NCBI RefSeq assembly: GCF_018860565.1 | Contig: NZ_JAHKPS010000022.1 | Span: 765,631-829,630, forward strand | Direction of reading: 5' to 3' | Origin: Winogradskyella psychrotolerans | GTDB taxonomy: Bacteria > Bacteroidota > Bacteroidia > Flavobacteriales > Flavobacteriaceae | Length of the DNA: 64,000 nt | Shown: positions 1 to 9,049 of the stretch, in pieces | Layout: each line of letters begins with the position of its first letter | Numbering within the stretch: position 1 is the first letter of the stretch | Program-made: the position numbers and the translations under genes | Notes under the pieces: model-generated | Told to the model about the DNA's origin: nothing | The model's database searches: none | The model's input: only the letters and a program-made list of their open reading frames with translations

Positions 1-1943
1 CCTTAGTGTCTTCAGCTGATATTTCTGAGATTCAAGGTTTTTTTGATTATTCATTTAGTGAAGACGAATCTAAAATAATTCTAACTACAAAATCACAACC
101 CGTTTTTAGACGCTCTACGTTGGGTGAATATTATATTTATGATGTCGCATCAAAAAAAGTGACTAAAGTATCAGAAGATTTAGTCCAAGAACCAACATTG
201 TCGCCAGACGGAACTAAAGTAGCTTACGGATTTGAAAATAATTTATTTGTAAAGGATTTAACATCTGGAAACGTAGAACAGTTAACTACAGATGGCGAAA
301 AAAACAAGATTATTAATGGTATAACGGATTGGGTTTACGAAGAGGAATTTAGCTTTGTTAGAGCTTTTGATTGGAATACAGATAGCAATCAAATTGCATT
401 TATAAGATTTGACGAGTCTGAGGTTCCTGAATTTTCTATGGATGTTTATGGTTCAGATTTATACCAAACACAACATGTTTTTAAATACCCAAAAGCAGGT
501 GAAGCAAACTCTAAAGTGTCTTTACATCTGTACGATTTAGATTCTAAAAAACTAACAGAGTTAAGTGAAGATAGGCCTGATGATTTTTATATTCCAAGAT
601 TAAAATGGACCAATGAGGCTAATGTTTTGAGTGTTCAGTTTATGAACCGTCATCAAAATGAATTAGAACTTTGGTTGTTTGATACCAAGGATAAGTCTAT
701 GACTAACGTATTGAAAGAAAAAGATAAAGCTTATATAGATGTGACTTTTAATTTAACGTTTTTAAAGGACAACAGTTTTATTTGGACAAGTGAGTTAGAT
801 GGTTTTAATCATATTTATCATTATTCAAAAGAAGGAACATTAATAAATCAGGTGACTAAAGGCACTTGGGAAGTTACCAATTACTATGGTTTTAATGAAA
901 AAGCGAATACTATTTACTACCAATCTACAGAAAATGGTTCTATAAATAGAGATGTATACTCCATACAATTAAACGGGAAAAACAAAAAGCGTCTTACTAA
1001 TAAAACTGGAACAAATAGCGCTTCATTTAGTGCAGATTTTACATATTTTATTAATACGTTTTCTAGTGCAACAGTACCGTATGAATATACTCTGCACACT
1101 TCAAAATCTGGTAAATTGATAAAATCTATTAAAGATAATAGAAGTTTAGCAAAACAATTAGAAGGCTATATCATGTCTAAAAAAGAGTTCAGTACTATTT
1201 CTGTAAATGGTAACGATTTAAATATGTGGACTATTAAACCTAAAGATTTTGATGCCAATAAAACCTACCCTTTGTTTATGTACCAATATTCTGGACCAGG
1301 CTCACAACAAGTGGCTAACCGTTGGAATAGTGCAAACGATTATTGGTACCAAATGTTAGCACAGCAAGGTTATATTGTGGTTTGTATTGATGGTAGAGGT
1401 ACAGGGTTTAAAGGTGCAGCTTTCAAGAAAGTTACTCAAAATGAATTGGGGAAATACGAAGTCGAAGACCAAATTGAAGCGGCAAAACAATTAGGTGAAT
1501 TGGATTATATTGATGCTGAAAGAATAGGGATTTGGGGATGGAGTTATGGAGGTTTTATGAGTAGCAATGCACTATTGAAAGGGAACGATGTTTTTAAAAT
1601 GGCTATAGCAGTCGCTCCAGTAACGAGTTGGAGGTTTTATGATACAATTTACACCGAGCGTTATATGACTACTCCGCAAGAAAACCCGAGTGGTTATGAC
1701 GAAAATTCTCCAATAAATCATGTAGATAAATTAAAAGGAGATTATTTATTGATTCACGGTACAGGCGATGATAATGTTCATGTACAAAATACCATGCGAA
1801 TGGTTGAAGCTTTAATTCAGGCAGATAAGCAATTTGAATGGATGATTTATCCAGATAAAAATCACGGCATCTATGGTGGAAACACTAGATTACATCTCTA
1901 TAAAAAGATGACAGATTTTATTCATCGTACATTGGGTGAGTAA
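1..1943 (+). CDS. S9 family peptidase (dipeptidyl-peptidase IV-like), 5' end cut by window edge
   Basis: A serine exopeptidase that should release N-terminal dipeptides from peptides, probably in the periplasm. The reading frame is open to the left edge, so the GTG at 6 is not a credible start. About 645 residues are visible, and the signal peptide and first part of the beta-propeller are missing. The first ~390 visible residues look like the DPPIV propeller, followed by the prolyl-oligopeptidase alpha/beta-hydrolase domain. The nucleophile is in GWSYGG (Ser near visible residue 513), the acid in GTGDDNVH and the base in DKNHGIYGG. It lies 144 bp upstream of two POT peptide transporters on the same strand, so cleavage and uptake of di/tripeptides are probably linked. 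The family call is firm. Exact substrate preference is not visible. Confidence 0.93.
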   Translation, partial: LVSSADISEIQGFFDYSFSEDESKIILTTKSQPVFRRSTLGEYYIYDVASKKVTKVSEDLVQEPTLSPDGTKVAYGFENNLFVKDLTSGNVEQLTTDGEKNKIINGITDWVYEEEFSFVRAFDWNTDSNQIAFIRFDESEVPEFSMDVYGSDLYQTQHVFKYPKAGEANSKVSLHLYDLDSKKLTELSEDRPDDFYIPRLKWTNEANVLSVQFMNRHQNELELWLFDTKDKSMTNVLKEKDKAYIDVTFNLTFLKDNSFIWTSELDGFNHIYHYSKEGTLINQVTKGTWEVTNYYGFNEKANTIYYQSTENGSINRDVYSIQLNGKNKKRLTNKTGTNSASFSADFTYFINTFSSATVPYEYTLHTSKSGKLIKSIKDNRSLAKQLEGYIMSKKEFSTISVNGNDLNMWTIKPKDFDANKTYPLFMYQYSGPGSQQVANRWNSANDYWYQMLAQQGYIVVCIDGRGTGFKGAAFKKVTQNELGKYEVEDQIEAAKQLGELDYIDAERIGIWGWSYGGFMSSNALLKGNDVFKMAIAVAPVTSWRFYDTIYTERYMTTPQENPSGYDENSPINHVDKLKGDYLLIHGTGDDNVHVQNTMRMVEALIQADKQFEWMIYPDKNHGIYGGNTRLHLYKKMTDFIHRTLGE

Positions 1944-2087
1944 TTAGATTAAGTAAGCGCTTATGTGAGTGAAAAAAGGAACTAATCTGCTTTCTTACAA
2001 AAGCAAATTATGAGAAGAAAATAAAAATTTGATTTAAAAAAGAATAAACTAACTAACTGAAATTTTATAAACCTAAAAATTAAACTT

Positions 2088-3674
2088 ATGAGCCAAGAAA
2101 ATGATCCGTCTTTAATCAAGCATCTCAAAAAGCAAGGTATTGATGACTCTATGGTAATGGGACATCCTGCAGGATTGTTCGTGTTGTTTTTTACAGAAAT
2201 GTGGGAACGCTTTAGTTACTATGGAATGCGAGCACTGTTAACGGTATTTTTAATAACAGAAATTGGCAAAGGAGGCTGGGAATGGACAAATGCTGATGCA
2301 ATGCAGTTGTATGCTTGGTACACAGGTTTGGTTTATTTAACACCACTTTTAGGAGGAATATTGGCTGATAAATTTACTGGGTTTAGAAAAGCAATCTTAT
2401 TAGGTGCATTAATTATGACTTTAGGACATGCTTCTATGGCTTTTGAAGGTGTAAGCCCTAATTTTTTCTACGCAGGACTTGTAATGATGATTTTAGGAAA
2501 TGGTTTATTTAAGCCAAATATTTCATCAATGGTAGGAAATTTATATCCAGATTCAAGTTCTAAAAAAGATGCTGGTTATACTATTTTTTATATGGGTATT
2601 AACGCTGGTGCTTTCTTAGGTATGTTGCTTTGTGGATACATTGGAGAAAAAATAGGATGGCATTATGGATTTGGATTGGCAGGTGTATTTATGCTTTTCG
2701 GTATGTTACAATTCTATTTTGGGCGTAATATATTTGGTGTTGTTGGTGAAACACCTAAAAAACAATTTGAAGCAGAGTTAGATAAAATTGTAGATGATGA
2801 AGATGAAATAGAAACACCTGCTCATATTGTAAGAGATAGATTAGTGGTTGTTGGTGTGTTAATGGTAGCTAGTATTTTCTTCTTCTTTGCTTTTGAGCAA
2901 GCAGGTGGATCTATGACGGTGTTTGCAAAAGATTATACTCAGAGAGTTTTAGAAGGTAACTCAGGTGTTATTTTTAAATGGATAGATGCTATTTTAACTA
3001 TTTTTCCAATTATAATAGTGTCTTGGGTACTATATGGCTTAGGAAAGAAAATATATAAGACGTATCCATTAACAATTATTTTCACTGGATTATCTTTTGT
3101 GATTATTTGGTTTTTAGGTGGTTGGAAAGTATACAGAGAATTTAGTCTTGAACAGACAGAAGTTACTGTTTCTTGGTTTCAAATTTTGAATTCCTTTTTT
3201 ATTATCACTTTAGCATCCTCATTTAGTAAAATGTGGGAAAAAGTATGGAATCCTTCTGGTCCAGTTAAATTTGCAATGGGCTTAGCTTTAGTAGGTATCG
3301 GGTTTGTAGTTTTATCTGTAGGTTCTAATAGTATCCCTCAAGGTGCAACTAGTGCATCTGTAAGTATGGTATGGTTAATAATGGCCTACTTTTTTCATAC
3401 AACGGGTGAATTGTGTTTGTCACCAGTAGGACTGTCTTATGTTTCTAAATTGTCGCCTAAACGTTTAGCAGGATTGTTGTTTGGACTTTGGTTTACAGCT
3501 TCTGCAATTGCCAACTTCATTGCCGGAATGACAGGGTCGTATATTGATCAAATCTCTCAGAAATATTCGATGTCTACCTTTTTCTTAATTATTGCAGCAA
3601 TACCTATTTTTGCAGCAGTGATTTTATTGATTTTAAATCCGAAATTGAAGAAAATGATGCATGGAATCAATTAA
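2088..3674 (+). CDS. POT/PTR2 family proton-coupled di/tripeptide transporter, 12-helix type
   Basis: Inner-membrane proton-driven symporter of the major facilitator superfamily, peptide (POT) branch, importing di- and tripeptides. The 528-residue protein opens with a short hydrophilic tail and then the POT signature GHPAGLFVLFFTEMWERFSYYG, here split: GHPAGLFVLF followed by TEMWERFSYYGMR. The ExxER-type proton-coupling motif (EMWER) is intact. A second family motif, PNISSMVGNLY, follows in helix 4-5. The linker between the two six-helix halves is short and acidic (about residues 225-250) and lacks the two extra helices found in many bacterial POTs. The gene is followed after 34 bp by a paralogous transporter, and an S9 dipeptidyl peptidase precedes it. 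ATG start with no better upstream alternative. Confidence 0.93.
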   Translation: MSQENDPSLIKHLKKQGIDDSMVMGHPAGLFVLFFTEMWERFSYYGMRALLTVFLITEIGKGGWEWTNADAMQLYAWYTGLVYLTPLLGGILADKFTGFRKAILLGALIMTLGHASMAFEGVSPNFFYAGLVMMILGNGLFKPNISSMVGNLYPDSSSKKDAGYTIFYMGINAGAFLGMLLCGYIGEKIGWHYGFGLAGVFMLFGMLQFYFGRNIFGVVGETPKKQFEAELDKIVDDEDEIETPAHIVRDRLVVVGVLMVASIFFFFAFEQAGGSMTVFAKDYTQRVLEGNSGVIFKWIDAILTIFPIIIVSWVLYGLGKKIYKTYPLTIIFTGLSFVIIWFLGGWKVYREFSLEQTEVTVSWFQILNSFFIITLASSFSKMWEKVWNPSGPVKFAMGLALVGIGFVVLSVGSNSIPQGATSASVSMVWLIMAYFFHTTGELCLSPVGLSYVSKLSPKRLAGLLFGLWFTASAIANFIAGMTGSYIDQISQKYSMSTFFLIIAAIPIFAAVILLILNPKLKKMMHGIN

Positions 3675-3708
3675 TTATTGCAACTAATTATAATCTATCC
3701 TATATATA

Positions 3709-5823
3709 ATGAATACAGACATCGAAAATTTATTTAAAGATAAAGTTCTTGGTCATCCGGCAGGACTTTTTGTATTATTTTTCACCGAAATGTGGGAGCG
3801 TTTTTCGTTCTACGGTATGCGTGTGTTATTGGTGAATTTTCTTACTATGGCAGCTATTGGCTACAATCCAGGTTGGGAATGGACGGTTGAAAATGCAGGT
3901 GCACTTTTCGGAACTTATGCCATGTTACTATATATTACACCGATTATAGGTGGTTGGCTAGCAGATAAATATACAGGCTATAGAGCAGCAGTTATTATTG
4001 GATCTTTAATTATGACGGCAGGTCATGCCTCTATGGCCTTAGAGACAGAGTTCTCATTATACTTTGGTTTGTTTCTATTAGTTGTAGGAACAGGTTTCTT
4101 TAAGCCTACAATGACGTCTATCATTTCTGATATGTATAAAAAAAATCCTGAGAAAAAAGATGGTGCTTATACTATTTATTATATGGGAGTAAATGCAGGG
4201 GCGTTTTTTGGGATGATGTTGTGTGGGTATTTAGCAGAAAAAGTTGGTTGGGCCTATGGTTTTGGTTTAGCTGGAATTTTTATGCTTTTAGGAACTATTC
4301 AATTTTGGTTGGCAGGACCATTATTTGGGAAAATAGGAGCAAAGCCATCGGAACAGCACGAAGTAGAATTGCCACAAAATATTAACGAAGAAAGTGTTGA
4401 AGTTACAGAAGAGACTCAAGAAGAACGTCCTAATCCTTTTACAACTTTAGATAAAGTGCTAATCGTTATTTCATCGATCATTGGTCTTGGTTATGCTATT
4501 AACGACCCAATGTCTAAAATTGCAGGTATCGATATGTTTGCATTTTTACAAGTAGGCGATTTTGAAGGGCAATACACAGCCGTTCTATTTGCTCTAGCTT
4601 TATTCTTAGTACTTGTAATTGGAAGAATAATGCGTTATACAAGAGTCGTTAGAGATCGTATGATTGCCTTTATCATTTTTGCATTTTTTACAGTATTTTT
4701 CTGGATGTCCTTTGAGCAAGGAGCATCGTCTTTAGTGATTTTTGCCCGAGATAATGTGGACAGAATGTTAAGTGGTAGTGCTGCAACATTCTTTAATATT
4801 GTAAATACCTTACTTACGGTTATTCCTTTAATTATTATTTCTTATGTGTTATTTATCCTATGGAAGAAAACATTTAAGAAAATACCAGGTTCTAATATTG
4901 TATTGGTGGTTTGTTTCTTATTAATGTGGGGAATTGTAGGTTGGATGTTAAATAGAGATTATAACACTGTAGCTTATGACGTGGAATACTCTGCAATTGA
5001 AAAACCAGATTTAGACGAAAATGGAAAACAGAAGGTAGATGAAGAAGGTAAAATGAAATTTATTTACATTCCGGTTTCTGAGAATACCAAATCTGATCCA
5101 AACCATAAAGTAGTAACCCGAACGACAAAAATAGCAGAACCATTAACATTTACTATTGGTGATAAACTAAATATTACCCCTAAAAATAATGATGGATCTG
5201 AGTTTGGCTTCTTAGATGATGTGCGTCTAGAAATGACAAAACAAAAAGGAGTAGAGCTAAATAGAGATAACGGTGTTGTAGCTGCAACCATTACCAAAGT
5301 AAGAGATAAAGAAGTGGAGATTACGGTATCTTGGTTTAGTATTTTAAATTCATTTTTTATTATTGTATTTGCCTCATTCTTTTCTAAGTGGTGGGAAAGT
5401 AAATACAATCCGAGTGCAGCTACCAAATACGCTTTAGGACTATGTACCATGGGTCTAGGTTTTGGTTTGTTGGCTTTTGGAGCTTTTGGTCTTGTGGAAG
5501 GCGTTAAAGTGAGTATGGTTTGGCTTATTTTGGCCTACTTATTCCATACGCTAGGAGAGCTCTGCTTATCGCCTGTAGGCTTGTCTTATGTCAGTAAATT
5601 GGTGCCAGGACGAATGATTGCCTTAATGTTTGGTATGTGGTATTTAGCCATTGCAATTGGTAATAAACTAGCCGCTGTTGTTGGTGGCCAAATTGAAAAT
5701 ATTACTAAAGAATATAGTTTGTCTACATTCTTCTTAATATTTACCATTGTACCAGTTATTGCAGGACTAATAATATTCGTTTTAAATCCTGTGTTGAAAA
5801 AATTAATGCATGGTGTTCGTTAA
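3709..5823 (+). CDS. POT/PTR2 family peptide transporter with extra helices and a long hydrophilic insertion
   Basis: A second peptide:proton symporter, paralogous to its upstream neighbour and sharing the GHPAGLFVLFF and EMWERFSFYGMR signatures. At 704 residues it is 176 longer than the neighbour. Two insertions explain this. One lies between the halves (about residues 225-320), with an acidic stretch and two added hydrophobic helices, as in 14-helix bacterial POTs. The other is a ~125-residue hydrophilic block (about residues 425-545, nt 4980-5340) placed just before the conserved EITVSWFSILNSFFI helix. That block is rich in Lys, Asp and Thr and carries no motif I know. Ends before a strong terminator at 5845. 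Likely co-transcribed with the first transporter. The transporter call is firm and the insert's role unknown. Confidence 0.92.
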   Translation: MNTDIENLFKDKVLGHPAGLFVLFFTEMWERFSFYGMRVLLVNFLTMAAIGYNPGWEWTVENAGALFGTYAMLLYITPIIGGWLADKYTGYRAAVIIGSLIMTAGHASMALETEFSLYFGLFLLVVGTGFFKPTMTSIISDMYKKNPEKKDGAYTIYYMGVNAGAFFGMMLCGYLAEKVGWAYGFGLAGIFMLLGTIQFWLAGPLFGKIGAKPSEQHEVELPQNINEESVEVTEETQEERPNPFTTLDKVLIVISSIIGLGYAINDPMSKIAGIDMFAFLQVGDFEGQYTAVLFALALFLVLVIGRIMRYTRVVRDRMIAFIIFAFFTVFFWMSFEQGASSLVIFARDNVDRMLSGSAATFFNIVNTLLTVIPLIIISYVLFILWKKTFKKIPGSNIVLVVCFLLMWGIVGWMLNRDYNTVAYDVEYSAIEKPDLDENGKQKVDEEGKMKFIYIPVSENTKSDPNHKVVTRTTKIAEPLTFTIGDKLNITPKNNDGSEFGFLDDVRLEMTKQKGVELNRDNGVVAATITKVRDKEVEITVSWFSILNSFFIIVFASFFSKWWESKYNPSAATKYALGLCTMGLGFGLLAFGAFGLVEGVKVSMVWLILAYLFHTLGELCLSPVGLSYVSKLVPGRMIALMFGMWYLAIAIGNKLAAVVGGQIENITKEYSLSTFFLIFTIVPVIAGLIIFVLNPVLKKLMHGVR

Positions 5824-5844
5824 CAAAAACCGTTAAAAACATAT

Positions 5845-5872
5845 AAAATGCTCCTGTTTAGGAGCATTTTTT
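5845..5872 (+). terminator. Intrinsic terminator after the POT transporter pair
   Basis: Perfect 10-bp stem, AAAATGCTCC paired with GGAGCATTTT, six-base loop TGTTTA, running into a T tract. It lies 21 bp after the second transporter's stop and separates that unit from the thioredoxin-like gene. Confidence 0.85.
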
Positions 5873-5906
5873 GTAAGTTCGACTCACTATTTGCAACAAA
5901 ACAAAT

Positions 5907-6458
5907 ATGATGAAAAAAATAATTTTAGGATTAATAGCTGTTTTTGCTTTATCATGGACAGCAATGGCACAAGAGATTAATTGGGTAACCTTAGAAGAGG
6001 CTTTAGAGCTTCAAAAAAAAGAACCTAAAAAAATATTTATGGATGTATATACCAACTGGTGTGGTCCATGTAAAATGTTAGATAAAAATACGTTTCAGAA
6101 TGCAGATGTGGCTGCTTATGTTAATAAACATTATTATGCGGTAAAATTTAATGCTGAAGGTAATGAAGAAGTAACTTATAAAGAGAATACATTTGGAAAT
6201 CCAAATTACGATGCCACAAAGGCGAATAGAAGAAATAGCGCACACGAGTTTTCTAGATATTTGCAAATTAGAGCTTATCCTACTATGGTGTTTTTTGATG
6301 AAGAAGGAGGTGTAATTTCTCCTATTCAAGGCTATCTAAAGCCGCAACAATTAGAATTGTATCTAAAGATATTTCAAAGTGATAAGTATAAAGAAATGAC
6401 TACGCAAGAACAGTTTAATGAATATTACAAATCATTTGAGCCAACCTTTAAAGAATAA
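5907..6458 (+). CDS. Secreted thioredoxin-fold protein (CGPC)
   Basis: Periplasmic thioredoxin-like protein of 183 residues. A signal peptide (about residues 1-21, ending SWTAMAQ) precedes a thioredoxin domain whose active site is NWCGPCKM (Cys52, Cys55). The region is preceded by the FMDVYTN strand and has the cis-proline motif AYPTMVFF, as in the family. Likely a thiol-disulfide reductase in the envelope, although the physiological partner is not visible. ATGATG start; either Met could be used. It has its own apparent transcription unit, between a terminator at 5845 and one that lies within the 3' end of the convergent comEC at 6481-6517. Confidence 0.88.
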   Translation: MMKKIILGLIAVFALSWTAMAQEINWVTLEEALELQKKEPKKIFMDVYTNWCGPCKMLDKNTFQNADVAAYVNKHYYAVKFNAEGNEEVTYKENTFGNPNYDATKANRRNSAHEFSRYLQIRAYPTMVFFDEEGGVISPIQGYLKPQQLELYLKIFQSDKYKEMTTQEQFNEYYKSFEPTFKE

Positions 6459-6462
6459 AAAG

Positions 6463-8493
6463 TTATTCAATTATAAAAGCTCCCTTTTCGTTAGTTTGAT
6501 GGAAAGGGATTTTTTTATGCCTACAAGTCGCTTTCCAACGTTTTAAATAAGATTTGTAATTGCTTGCATCTGCAATGATTAGTTGTGGTTTTAGGCTGTC
6601 AATTACTCTGTTGAGATTGAGCTTTGGAGAATTTCGTAATAAGATATAATTGGGCTGAAAAGTAATGCCTTTATAGATGCCCAAACTATCTATGGCTAGA
6701 ATTACCTTGTCTTTGTATTGGTAAACAGATTGTAAACTGTCAGAAATTATAAAGTTTAACGATTCACCTATTTTATAATTCTTTATTGCATAATCTGATT
6801 CTAGTTTTGTAGAATCTAAATTATGATATATGGTTAATTTTTTATGTTGTTTTAGGCCAATCACTGTTTTACGACTTTTATTAAATATAACGAAAGCGTC
6901 GTTTTGAATTTTATATTTGTTGTAAAAGTTAACTCCCTGAAGTATAATTATAGCAATTAAACTAGTTGCTGTCCATTTAAAATTTCTGAATTTGTAAAGC
7001 TGGACTAAGCCTACAATTATTATATAACAAACAATAACTTGAGGCATTGTAAACGGAATATCTCTAAATAGAAAGTTTTCAAATTGAGCTACCCAAGCTA
7101 TGAATCCATTTAAACTATCAATTATAAAACTATAAATAGAGACTATAGAGCTATGAAGCATATTCATAAGAGCGAGAGCAATAACAAGCAATCCCAATCC
7201 GAGTATTATCCCTAAAAACGGAATGACAACTAGATTTGAAATAAAAAACAAACCAGGAAACTGATGAAAATAAAACAAACTAATTGGTACAACTCCTGCT
7301 TGAGCAGCTAAAGTAACTGTAAAAATTTGCCAAGGTTTATCTATAATCCAATATTTGGGTTTCCAAAGTTTATAAATAATAGGTTGGATACTTACAATTC
7401 CAAGTACAGCTAAATAACTCATTTGAAATCCAACAGCAAACAAAAATGTAGGTTCAATCAGTAATATCCAAAATGCAGAAATGACCAAAGTATTATAAAT
7501 ATTTGTCCGTCGTTTTAGGTGCATGGCAATACTAATAATGCTAAACATTGTTACTGCTCTTGTAACAGATGGAGATAAGCTAGCAATAACTGCAAAACTC
7601 CATAGTATAATGACTAAGACAAAAGGTCTGATAAAATGGCCATACTTAAGATAGAGTAGTGGTTTAAATAATGCATTTAAGATCCATAAAATAAGACCTA
7701 CATGTAAGCCTGAAACGGCTAAAATGTGAATGGTTCCTGAGTTGACATAATTATTATATATTGTTTTGTCAATTGTTTGTCGTTGGCCTAATAACAGTGC
7801 ATTCATAATACTAAGCACTTCATCTTCAAATCCGGCTTTAGCTAGATTAATATTGATTTTTCTTCGCAATGCATCTGCATAACCATATATGGTAGATTTA
7901 GAATCAGATAATTGTAAAATAGTTGTAGAATTTAGATATAATTGATGGTGTACCTGTTGTAGTTCTAGGTACTTATTATAATCAAATTGATGAGGGTTTA
8001 ATGGTTTTTGAATTTGTTTTAATTCTGAAGAAGTAAAGAAAATGTCATCAATACTTATGTGTTTTTGAATACTGTCGCGCTTAATATTAATTAATAAACG
8101 ACCTATTGCTGTTTTATCATTAAATGATTTTATGGTTGCAATATATTTATCGTTATAAGCATCTGGTTTTAGACGTTCTTTAATTCTAAAAACAATAGTG
8201 TTATAGTTTTCAGAAGAACTTAAATTTGTGTAGTGTTGTGGCCTTAATTTTTCGTTTTGGATATTGTAGGAGGTCATTCCAACTCCTGTCATACATAGAT
8301 ATGCTACAATTCCAAAAAGAGGAGAGCGGTTAATTTTTGATTTTAACATTAACCAATAAATGCCAAGTAAACTTACTAAAGCAATGGTTGCATATAAAAC
8401 ATATTGGAAATTCAATTTTAGATGATGAGCTAAAAGAATCCCAACGGCCAAACAAATGGTCAGTTTTATTATGGTAAAATTTAGTAACTTCAT
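6463..8493 (-). CDS. comEC: ComEC/Rec2 family DNA-uptake channel protein
   Basis: Polytopic inner-membrane protein expected to carry single-stranded DNA into the cytoplasm during natural transformation. The 676-residue protein has two or three N-terminal helices, a soluble beta-rich region (about residues 60-210), and then the competence core with the motif GTIHILAVSGLHVGLI and many helices up to about residue 510. The C-terminal ~150 residues resemble the family's metallo-beta-lactamase-like tail but show no HxHxDH metal motif. That end therefore looks catalytically dead or absent. Last gene of a surE-lpxB-nlpC-comEC run; 36 bp after the lipoprotein gene. ATG at 8493. Confident family call; function in uptake is inferred from the family. 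Confidence 0.9.
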   Translation of the reverse strand: MKLLNFTIIKLTICLAVGILLAHHLKLNFQYVLYATIALVSLLGIYWLMLKSKINRSPLFGIVAYLCMTGVGMTSYNIQNEKLRPQHYTNLSSSENYNTIVFRIKERLKPDAYNDKYIATIKSFNDKTAIGRLLINIKRDSIQKHISIDDIFFTSSELKQIQKPLNPHQFDYNKYLELQQVHHQLYLNSTTILQLSDSKSTIYGYADALRRKININLAKAGFEDEVLSIMNALLLGQRQTIDKTIYNNYVNSGTIHILAVSGLHVGLILWILNALFKPLLYLKYGHFIRPFVLVIILWSFAVIASLSPSVTRAVTMFSIISIAMHLKRRTNIYNTLVISAFWILLIEPTFLFAVGFQMSYLAVLGIVSIQPIIYKLWKPKYWIIDKPWQIFTVTLAAQAGVVPISLFYFHQFPGLFFISNLVVIPFLGIILGLGLLVIALALMNMLHSSIVSIYSFIIDSLNGFIAWVAQFENFLFRDIPFTMPQVIVCYIIIVGLVQLYKFRNFKWTATSLIAIIILQGVNFYNKYKIQNDAFVIFNKSRKTVIGLKQHKKLTIYHNLDSTKLESDYAIKNYKIGESLNFIISDSLQSVYQYKDKVILAIDSLGIYKGITFQPNYILLRNSPKLNLNRVIDSLKPQLIIADASNYKSYLKRWKATCRHKKIPFHQTNEKGAFIIE
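6481..6517 (+). terminator. Intrinsic terminator of the thioredoxin gene, inside the comEC coding end
   Basis: A 9-bp stem, TCCCTTTTC (6481-6489) with GGAAAGGGA (6501-6509) including one G-T pair, an 11-base loop, then eight T residues (6510-6517). Oriented for plus-strand transcription. It lies wholly within the last codons of the convergent comEC gene, because only four bases separate the two stop codons. Confidence 0.7.
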
Positions 8494-8529
8494 GATTATG
8501 AGTTACTAAGATAAAAATAAAAAATGTAA

Positions 8530-9039
8530 TTACAGCACGCGTCTTGCCTGTACAAAAGAGTAATACCAATATTTTTCAGCTAACGAAGAAATCATAACAC
8601 CTCTACTGCTCGAGGCGTGAAGGAATTCAACATTTCCTGTTCTTACATTGGTTACAATACCAACATGATTCACTTTTCTACTGTTTTTATTAGTAGCAAA
8701 AAACACTAAATCTCCAACATTAACTTCTTTTAAGTCTATCCAATCTCCCGTACTTTTAAGTCCAGATGTGGTTCTTGGTAAGGTAACATTGTATTTTTTA
8801 TAACTCGTGTAAATTAAACCAGAGCAATCCATGCCTTTTTTGGTAGTGCCGCCATATTTATAACGTGTGCCATCAAAGGTCTTGGCATATTTTACAATGG
8901 TTTCTGCTTCGGCAGAAGGTTTTGTTTTGGTATTAACTTTTACAGTATGGGTTTGGCTTTTTTTACTAGAGTATGATTTTTTAGATTTACAGCTACTTAC
9001 AAGTAAAATAAGGCATATAAGTGTAATTGTTTTTTTCAT
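8530..9039 (-). CDS. NlpC/P60 family peptidoglycan hydrolase lipoprotein
   Basis: Putative envelope-anchored cysteine peptidase that cuts peptidoglycan stem peptides (NlpC/P60 families usually cleave gamma-D-Glu-DAP bonds). The 169-residue protein has a lipoprotein signal with lipobox LVSSC (lipid Cys17), a Lys/Ser-rich tether to about residue 45, and a single NlpC/P60 domain. The catalytic Cys is in MDCSGL (Cys72), with His in NHVGIV (His125) and a third polar residue at His141 in FLHASS. Gene order: 10 bp downstream of lpxB and 36 bp upstream of comEC, so almost certainly co-transcribed. All catalytic residues look intact. Confidence 0.92.
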   Translation of the reverse strand: MKKTITLICLILLVSSCKSKKSYSSKKSQTHTVKVNTKTKPSAEAETIVKYAKTFDGTRYKYGGTTKKGMDCSGLIYTSYKKYNVTLPRTTSGLKSTGDWIDLKEVNVGDLVFFATNKNSRKVNHVGIVTNVRTGNVEFLHASSSRGVMISSLAEKYWYYSFVQARRVL

Positions 9040-9049
9040 TTATTCTTTT

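Noticed and set aside
5064..5450. 128-codon minus-strand frame inside the second POT transporter
   Set aside because: It is fully antisense to a gene whose coding sense is certain, and the product resembles no family.
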